DNA of 64,000 nt from Kluyvera intermedia (lineage in GTDB: Bacteria > Pseudomonadota > Gammaproteobacteria > Enterobacterales > Enterobacteriaceae), in NCBI RefSeq assembly GCF_034424175.1, contig NZ_CP139986.1:1426001-1490000 (forward strand), in the 5' to 3' direction. Shown here piece by piece: positions 59,531-64,000 of the stretch. Below the pieces are notes generated by a model. It was not told the DNA's origin and made no database searches. It worked only from the letters and a program-made list of their open reading frames with translations. How positions within the stretch are numbered: the first letter of the stretch is position 1; every line of letters begins with the position of its first letter. A program made the translations under genes and the position numbers.

Positions 59531-59820
59531 AAAATATCGATATTTTGATGCCAGACCACATCATTCTCATTAGCGCTGTAGCTGCGCATTGGCTCTTCCA
59601 TTCGAGGATATCGATGTTCATCGCGTAACGCCGGCGTGTTAGCGAGATAGTCCAGTACATCCTGCGTCATAAAGATCAGTCGTGCTCGCCCACCTTTGAT
59701 ACCAGCCATGGGTTCTGTGTGCCATTTTTGCTCGCGGATCCAACGATTAATCGTTTGTCGGGTCATACCCAGACGCTCGGCCAGTTCTTCAGTAGACATC
59801 TTAGCGGGAAATTTTTTCAT
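59531..59820 (-). pseudogene. yfeD: yfeD 5' fragment, truncated by IS1
   Basis: Codes for the first 96 residues of a YfeD-like DNA-binding protein: MKKFPAKMSTEELAERLGM and RQTINRWIREQKW form a MuA/Mu-repressor-type HTH (about 8-40), then GIKGGRARLI. IS1 then adds about six foreign residues (to 59509). Joining it to 58643-58754 gives 402 bp, 133 codons plus stop, in one frame, close to the usual YfeD length. The DNA-binding part could still be made. Nine bp after yfeC. Confidence 0.92.
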
Positions 59821-59829
59821 AACGAATGC

Positions 59830-60186
59830 TTAACCACGTATTCCTAATCGTTGTAAGACGCCACTGATTCCTTCCCGCAACAGCATTGAGGTGAGTTGTT
59901 TCTGCTCGCCTTCGGTCATTTCTTCACCCATCGTAAGCATCAGCGTCTGGAAGGTACTGTCATTAACGCGCGCTACGTAAGGCGCGGCGGTTTCGCATAC
60001 TCGCTGGGCACTATGAATAAACGCTATAACCTGCTCATTAATGTGGACCACGCGAGCCTTTCCGCCCTGAACACCGGGACGTGGCGATGTCGTCCAGCCC
60101 TCTTTACGCACCCACTTATTGATAGTCTGGCGGCTATACCCCGTGAGATGGGCAATCTCCTCCGGCGTCATTCGTTCCTTGAGCAT
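59830..60186 (-). CDS. yfeC: Predicted DNA-binding protein YfeC
   Basis: 118 residues. Putative HTH MTPEEIAHLTGYSRQTINKW with KEGWTTSPRPGVQGGKARVV matches the MuA N-terminal type, and the C-terminal MTEGEQKQLTSMLLREGISG then VLQRLG parallels the intact YfeD. The pair are tandem paralogues in one operon. E. coli length. Targets unknown. Confidence 0.9.
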   Translation of the reverse strand: MLKERMTPEEIAHLTGYSRQTINKWVRKEGWTTSPRPGVQGGKARVVHINEQVIAFIHSAQRVCETAAPYVARVNDSTFQTLMLTMGEEMTEGEQKQLTSMLLREGISGVLQRLGIRG

Positions 60187-60344
60187 ACAATTTCCTGAGT
60201 CGCTGTGTGGGAATTACAGGTGCATGTTATAGCATCGTTTTACACGAAAACGTGACATGGATAACTCCTGTTTGCGAGCAGGCACGTAATGTTGCGTGTT
60301 TGCCTGATTTTTCAGCGATTAGTTTCCTTTAACGTATTTTGCCG

Positions 60345-60373
60345 TTGACACTGTGCGAGGGAATTCATATTAT
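60345..60373 (+). promoter_or_regulatory. Promoter of the tRNA-Ala pair
   Basis: TTGACA (60345-60350), 17-bp spacer, TATTAT (60368-60373), then GC-rich GCCGCCC discriminator; 29 bp before the first tRNA-Ala. Typical stable-RNA promoter. Confidence 0.85.
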
Positions 60374-60402
60374 GCCGCCCGTCAACACGACAGCTTTACG
60401 TT

Positions 60403-60478
60403 GGGGCTATAGCTCAGCTGGGAGAGCGCCTGCATGGCATGCAGGAGGTCAGCGGTTCGATCCCGCTTAGCTCCACCA
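60403..60478 (+). tRNA. alaX: tRNA-Ala (anticodon GGC), copy 1
   Basis: 76-nt gene with encoded CCA; acceptor GGGGCTA pairs with TAGCTCC, anticodon loop ATGGCAT. The E. coli alaX/alaW pair sits at the same place beside yfeC; the letters are assigned by order only. Confidence 0.95.
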
Positions 60479-60517
60479 AATCCTGTTCCCATCAGGTTTT
60501 GGAACGTAAAAGACTGT

Positions 60518-60593
60518 GGGGCTATAGCTCAGCTGGGAGAGCGCCTGCATGGCATGCAGGAGGTCAGCGGTTCGATCCCGCTTAGCTCCACCA
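60518..60593 (+). tRNA. alaW: tRNA-Ala (anticodon GGC), copy 2
   Basis: Identical to the first copy, 39 bp downstream, same transcript. Confidence 0.95.
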
Positions 60594-60600
60594 AAATTCG

Positions 60601-60627
60601 AAACCCTCGCCTATGGCGGGGGTTTTT
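60601..60627 (+). terminator. Terminator of the tRNA-Ala operon
   Basis: AACCCTCGCC pairs imperfectly with GGCGGGGGTT around TAT and is followed by six T. 8 bp after the CCA end of copy 2. Confidence 0.88.
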
Positions 60628-60778
60628 TGCATTTGAAATACGCACAAAAAATCAGCGGTTATATTATGAAAGGTGGGTAAAGATCAGGATTTAGTCGACT
60701 CTGCTTGCTTCATAAAATGAGTGGCAATAATATTTGAACAGTCAATCTACGTACGATAAAGGATATCGGCAGATACGC

Positions 60779-62971
60779 ATGACTGTGAAACGGAGTACCC
60801 CAGTAAGGAAATTCCTACTCGTGCTGATAATGAGCCTGGTGGTTATTCCTTTTTCTCGATATCTTTCTCCGACCACTTTTTATGATGGTCATTCGGTATA
60901 TTTGGCTTGGTTGCCATTGGGGGTAATGATTGCCCTGGTGATGCTGTTTGGGCGCCATGCCGTAGTGCCTCTGATTGTCGGCTTTACCATTACAAACTAC
61001 TGGCAGCTGCACCTCTCACCCATTAATTCATTACTGTTGCTGTTCTGTCAGTTATCGGCGGTGTGCATCTCAAGCCTTGTTTTACGCTCTATTCTTGGGC
61101 GGCGATGGCGGCATGGATTAGCTATACATCATCTTGGTTTGCGTATTTTTTGGTTGGGTTTTGCCACTCCAGTATTGGCAAAAGTTATGATGTATTTGAC
61201 CGGGGAATTAACATCTATCCCATCATCAATGTTTAGTTATTTTAATATAACATCGCTTATTTATACTATTGTTAATATCCAGGGCCTGGTCTGCTCATCT
61301 CTCATTTTTACGCTACTGTTTTATTATCCGTTACGAATGTGCCTGAATGCGCAATATGCCCGGGCATTCTGGCGAAAAAATATCGCAGGCTATGTGGGTT
61401 TGCGGAGCCGAGTTTTTATCATCTGCTGGTTTGCGGGGTTGTCCGGATTACTGTTTTTCCTCTGTGCTCCCTTCGGTGAGGGGTACTTTACGGGGTATCT
61501 GGTTTCCGTGGTATTTATCATTTTCTCGTTTGGTATCAGCCAATTAACTTACCCTATAGTCATCCTCTCCTGGACGCTAACCTCCTTTGTGCTGGTGATG
61601 TATAACAAAAACTTCCTGCATGGTGTCCAGACGCAATACTCGCTCTCTTTTATCCTATCGGTACTGATTTCTTTCACCGTATGCCTATTTTATATGCTGC
61701 AAATTTATCACCGTAGCCGACGTCTGAAACAGAAGTGGCAGGAGCAGGCGATGCAGGACCCGTTGACTGGGTTGCCCAATCTGCGGGCGCTAGAGGCGTA
61801 CCTGCTGAATCTGCGTTCTGCCAGCGTGTGTTGTCTGCATATTGAAAATCTGGACTTCCTCAGCCGCCATTACGGCATGATGATGCGGATTCAGTGTAAG
61901 CGCAGCATCACTTTGGTTCTGCAGCCTGAGCTTGGTAAGGATGAAAAACTATTCCAGTTGCCGGGCAATGAATTGCTGCTGGTGCTTAAGGGGCCAGATA
62001 CCGAAGCGCGGTTGACGCACCTGATCGCCTTCCTGCGTCTGCAGGGGATTCGCTGGAACAACACGCTTTTGAATCTGGAATACGGCATCTCCTGGGGGCA
62101 GATATGTGCTCAGGACGACAATTTGTACCACACGCTGGGCCAGTTGAGCTGGTTGGCGGAGCAAGCTGGAGAAGGGGGGCAAATCCTCAAGCTGGACAAT
62201 GGTCAGGTTGAAGCGTTTGATCAGACCAGTGAACGGGTTTTATTGTTGAACCGTATTAAAAAGGCGCTGGATCAGGGCGGCTTTGTCCTCTATGCCCAGC
62301 CCATCAGAAAACCGACTGGGGAGGGATATTACGAAATCCTGAGTCGGCTGGTTGATGCAAATGGCATGGTAATGCCGGATAAATTTATCCCCATATTGAC
62401 TCAGTTTAACCTCTCTAAACGCTTTGATATGCAGGTGCTCAAGTGCTTATTTCGTTCTCTTGAGGCCTTCCCAGGCCAGCGTTTTTCAGTCAATTTAATG
62501 CCGTATACTCTGATGCAAACCGAAAGCGCTAAAGAGATTATTGCGCTATTCCGTCAATATCAGGTCAATGTTAAACGCATTATTTTTGAGATAACAGAGG
62601 AGCAAGCGTTTTCTAACTCGGACGTCAGTATCAATAATCTTCATCAATTGCGCAATTTTGGCTGTCAGATTGCGATTGATGACTTCGGCACCGGTTATGC
62701 CAACTATGAACGGCTAAAACGCCTTGAAGCCGACATTATCAAGATTGATGGTAGCTTTGTTCGTGATGTGCTGACCGATCCGATGGATGCGATGATTATC
62801 CGTTCGATATGTGAACTGGCGAAAGTTCAGAACCTGGAAGTTGTTGCGGAGTATGTGGAAACCCTCGAGCAACAAACGCTCCTCTCACAGTTAGGCGTGC
62901 ACTATATGCAGGGTTATCTGATTGATAAACCACGACCGCTTTGTGAGATAGCTAACCGGATTGAAGACTAA
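60779..62971 (+). CDS. pdeA: Membrane EAL-domain c-di-GMP phosphodiesterase PdeA (YfeA)
   Basis: 730 residues from ATG 60779; a TTG at 60734 would give 745, but 730 is nearer the E. coli 729. MASE1-like N-terminus with about eight membrane segments (1-335), then a degenerate GGDEF domain (about 345-480; the loop reads LPGNELLLV) and an EAL domain (about 490-730). EAL residues look complete: YEILSRL, EITEEQAFSN, DDFGTGYANYERLK and VVAEYVET. Lowers c-di-GMP; predicted cyclase half inactive. Confidence 0.92.
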   Translation: MTVKRSTPVRKFLLVLIMSLVVIPFSRYLSPTTFYDGHSVYLAWLPLGVMIALVMLFGRHAVVPLIVGFTITNYWQLHLSPINSLLLLFCQLSAVCISSLVLRSILGRRWRHGLAIHHLGLRIFWLGFATPVLAKVMMYLTGELTSIPSSMFSYFNITSLIYTIVNIQGLVCSSLIFTLLFYYPLRMCLNAQYARAFWRKNIAGYVGLRSRVFIICWFAGLSGLLFFLCAPFGEGYFTGYLVSVVFIIFSFGISQLTYPIVILSWTLTSFVLVMYNKNFLHGVQTQYSLSFILSVLISFTVCLFYMLQIYHRSRRLKQKWQEQAMQDPLTGLPNLRALEAYLLNLRSASVCCLHIENLDFLSRHYGMMMRIQCKRSITLVLQPELGKDEKLFQLPGNELLLVLKGPDTEARLTHLIAFLRLQGIRWNNTLLNLEYGISWGQICAQDDNLYHTLGQLSWLAEQAGEGGQILKLDNGQVEAFDQTSERVLLLNRIKKALDQGGFVLYAQPIRKPTGEGYYEILSRLVDANGMVMPDKFIPILTQFNLSKRFDMQVLKCLFRSLEAFPGQRFSVNLMPYTLMQTESAKEIIALFRQYQVNVKRIIFEITEEQAFSNSDVSINNLHQLRNFGCQIAIDDFGTGYANYERLKRLEADIIKIDGSFVRDVLTDPMDAMIIRSICELAKVQNLEVVAEYVETLEQQTLLSQLGVHYMQGYLIDKPRPLCEIANRIED

Positions 62972-62974
62972 AGA

Positions 62975-63009
62975 AAAGGGCCCGTAACCGAAGTTACGGG
63001 CCCTTTTTA
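62975..63009. terminator. Bidirectional terminator between pdeA and nupC
   Basis: AAAAGGGCCCGTAAC (62975-62989) pairs perfectly with GTTACGGGCCCTTTT (62994-63008) around CGAA, with A- and T-runs on both sides. Serves convergent pdeA and nupC. Confidence 0.95.
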
Positions 63010-63020
63010 ACGCGGGGGAA

Positions 63021-64000
63021 TTACAGAACCAGCGCGGCGATAGATGCGGACAGTACGCTGACCAGCGTTGAACCGTAAACCAGTTTCAGGCCGAAGCGAG
63101 AAACCACGTTACCTTGCACTTCATTCAGGCCTTTAATCGCACCAGCGATAATACCGATTGAAGAGAAGTTTGCGAAGGAGACCAGGAATACGGAAATGAT
63201 GCCGACTGCGCGAGGAGAAAGATCGGCGGCAACTTTCTGCAGATCCATCATCGCAACGAATTCGTTGGATACCAGCTTAGTTGCCATAATGCTACCAACC
63301 TGCAACGCTTCGCCAGAAGGTACACCCATAATCCATGCGACAGGATAGAAGATGTAGCCCAGAATCCCCTGGAAGGAGATGCTGTAACCAAACCAACCGG
63401 TTACGGTAGCAAACAGGGCGTTCAGTGCGGCGATCAGGGCGATGAAGCCGATCAGCATCGCAGCAACGATAATCGCGACTTTGAAACCTGCCAGAATGTA
63501 CTCGCCCAGCATTTCAAAGAAGCTCTGGCCTTCGTGCAGGTTAGACATCTGGATGTTCTCTTCGCTGGCATCAACGCGGTACGGGTTGATGAGCGACAGA
63601 ACGATAAAGGTGCTGAACATGTTCAGAACCAGCGCCGCAACAACATATTTCGGCTCCAGCATGGTCATGTACGCGCCAACAATCGACATCGAAACGGTAG
63701 ACATCGCCGTGGCCGCCATGGTGTACATGCGGTTACGGGACATTTTGCCGAGGATATCTTTGTAGGCGATGAAGTTTTCAGACTGACCCAGAATCAGGGA
63801 GCTGACGGCGTTGAAAGATTCCAGTTTACCCATGCCGTTGATTTTTGACAGCACGGTACCAATCGCACGGATGATGATTGGTAGGATACGGATGTGCTGA
63901 AGAATACCGATCAAGGCGGAGATGAAGACGATAGGGCACAGGACTTTCAGGAAGAAGAATGCCAGGCCTTTATCGTTCATGCTGCCAAAGACGAAGTTGG
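63021..64000 (-). CDS. nupC: Nucleoside:proton symporter NupC (5' end outside window)
   Basis: Concentrative nucleoside transporter for pyrimidine nucleosides and adenosine. 326 codons are visible (open to 64000); about 75 N-terminal residues of the 400 in E. coli lie beyond the edge. Visible blocks: GQSENFIAYKDILG, SMSIVGAYMTML, VPSGEALQVGS and SNEFVAMMDL, all CNT hallmarks. Almost identical to E. coli over this part. Confidence 0.97.
   Translation of the reverse strand, partial: NFVFGSMNDKGLAFFFLKVLCPIVFISALIGILQHIRILPIIIRAIGTVLSKINGMGKLESFNAVSSLILGQSENFIAYKDILGKMSRNRMYTMAATAMSTVSMSIVGAYMTMLEPKYVVAALVLNMFSTFIVLSLINPYRVDASEENIQMSNLHEGQSFFEMLGEYILAGFKVAIIVAAMLIGFIALIAALNALFATVTGWFGYSISFQGILGYIFYPVAWIMGVPSGEALQVGSIMATKLVSNEFVAMMDLQKVAADLSPRAVGIISVFLVSFANFSSIGIIAGAIKGLNEVQGNVVSRFGLKLVYGSTLVSVLSASIAALVL

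Overview
This window is chromosomal DNA of a gamma-proteobacterium of the family Enterobacteriaceae. Gene content, protein lengths and most of the order match the segment of Escherichia coli K-12 between uraA and nupC. It is not K-12-like throughout. Compared with the K-12 order as I remember it, hyf (perM-bcp), narQ (acrD-aegA), talA-tktB (ypfG-maeB), eut (maeB-hemF) and xapABR (near lysV) are missing at their usual positions. Several genes foreign to K-12 sit between the backbone genes, and the REP elements are mostly of the type seen in Citrobacter, Enterobacter and Klebsiella relatives. I cannot name the species from sequence alone.

Layout. 1-2.0 kb: 5'-truncated uraA, then hda with a CTG start. 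2.1-6.9 kb: an accessory island. Three tightly packed minus-strand genes encode a lactose/cellobiose-family PTS EIIC, a glycosylasparaginase-type Ntn hydrolase and an M17 aminopeptidase. A divergent gene encodes a protein that looks like a domesticated IS481-type transposase. The shared intergenic region carries a good CRP-like site and three GAAAGG direct repeats. I read this as a candidate uptake and breakdown system for a sugar-asparagine conjugate or glycopeptide. 6.9-20 kb: housekeeping genes yfgD, bepA, perM, bcp, gcvR, dapA, bamC, purC, ypfJ, tmcA, ypfH, ypfN, dapE and yffB, then the 19-residue microprotein gene ypfM. 20-31.6 kb: acrD, aegA, nudK, ypfG, an EthD-like gene with a divergent LysR regulator, and maeB. 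31.7-36.7 kb: hemF-amiA, ypeA-yfeZ, yfeY, yfeX and a DUF559 gene embedded in palindromic repeats. 36.9-45.4 kb: the sulfate/thiosulfate operon cysPUWA-M, a SnoaL-like gene, a glutamine-amidotransferase-like gene and the ptsJ/pdxK pair. 45.5-50.5 kb: crr-ptsI-ptsH, cysK and cysZ. 50.7-56.4 kb: zipA-ligA-ypeB, yfeH/yfeR and a FlxA-like gene. 56.5-64 kb: tRNA-Lys and three tRNA-Val genes, gltX, a complete 768-bp IS1 inserted in yfeD, yfeC, two tRNA-Ala genes, pdeA and the 3' part of nupC.

How the genes work together. Cysteine synthesis is strongly represented: sulfate/thiosulfate uptake by CysPUWA, sulfate entry by CysZ, and cysteine synthesis by CysK and CysM. The general PTS proteins PtsH, PtsI and Crr are in the same window as an orphan EIIC that must borrow EIIA and EIIB from elsewhere. 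Other genes serve lysine and peptidoglycan precursors (dapA, dapE), envelope assembly (bepA, bamC, amiA, zipA), purines (purC, uraA, nupC), replication control (hda, ligA) and translation (gltX, tmcA, tRNAs).

The most notable points are the glyco-asparagine-like PTS island with its transposase-derived neighbour, the EthD/LysR module at the talA-tktB position, and the very recent IS1 disruption of yfeD with an exact 8-bp target duplication. No CRISPR array, prophage or integron was seen.
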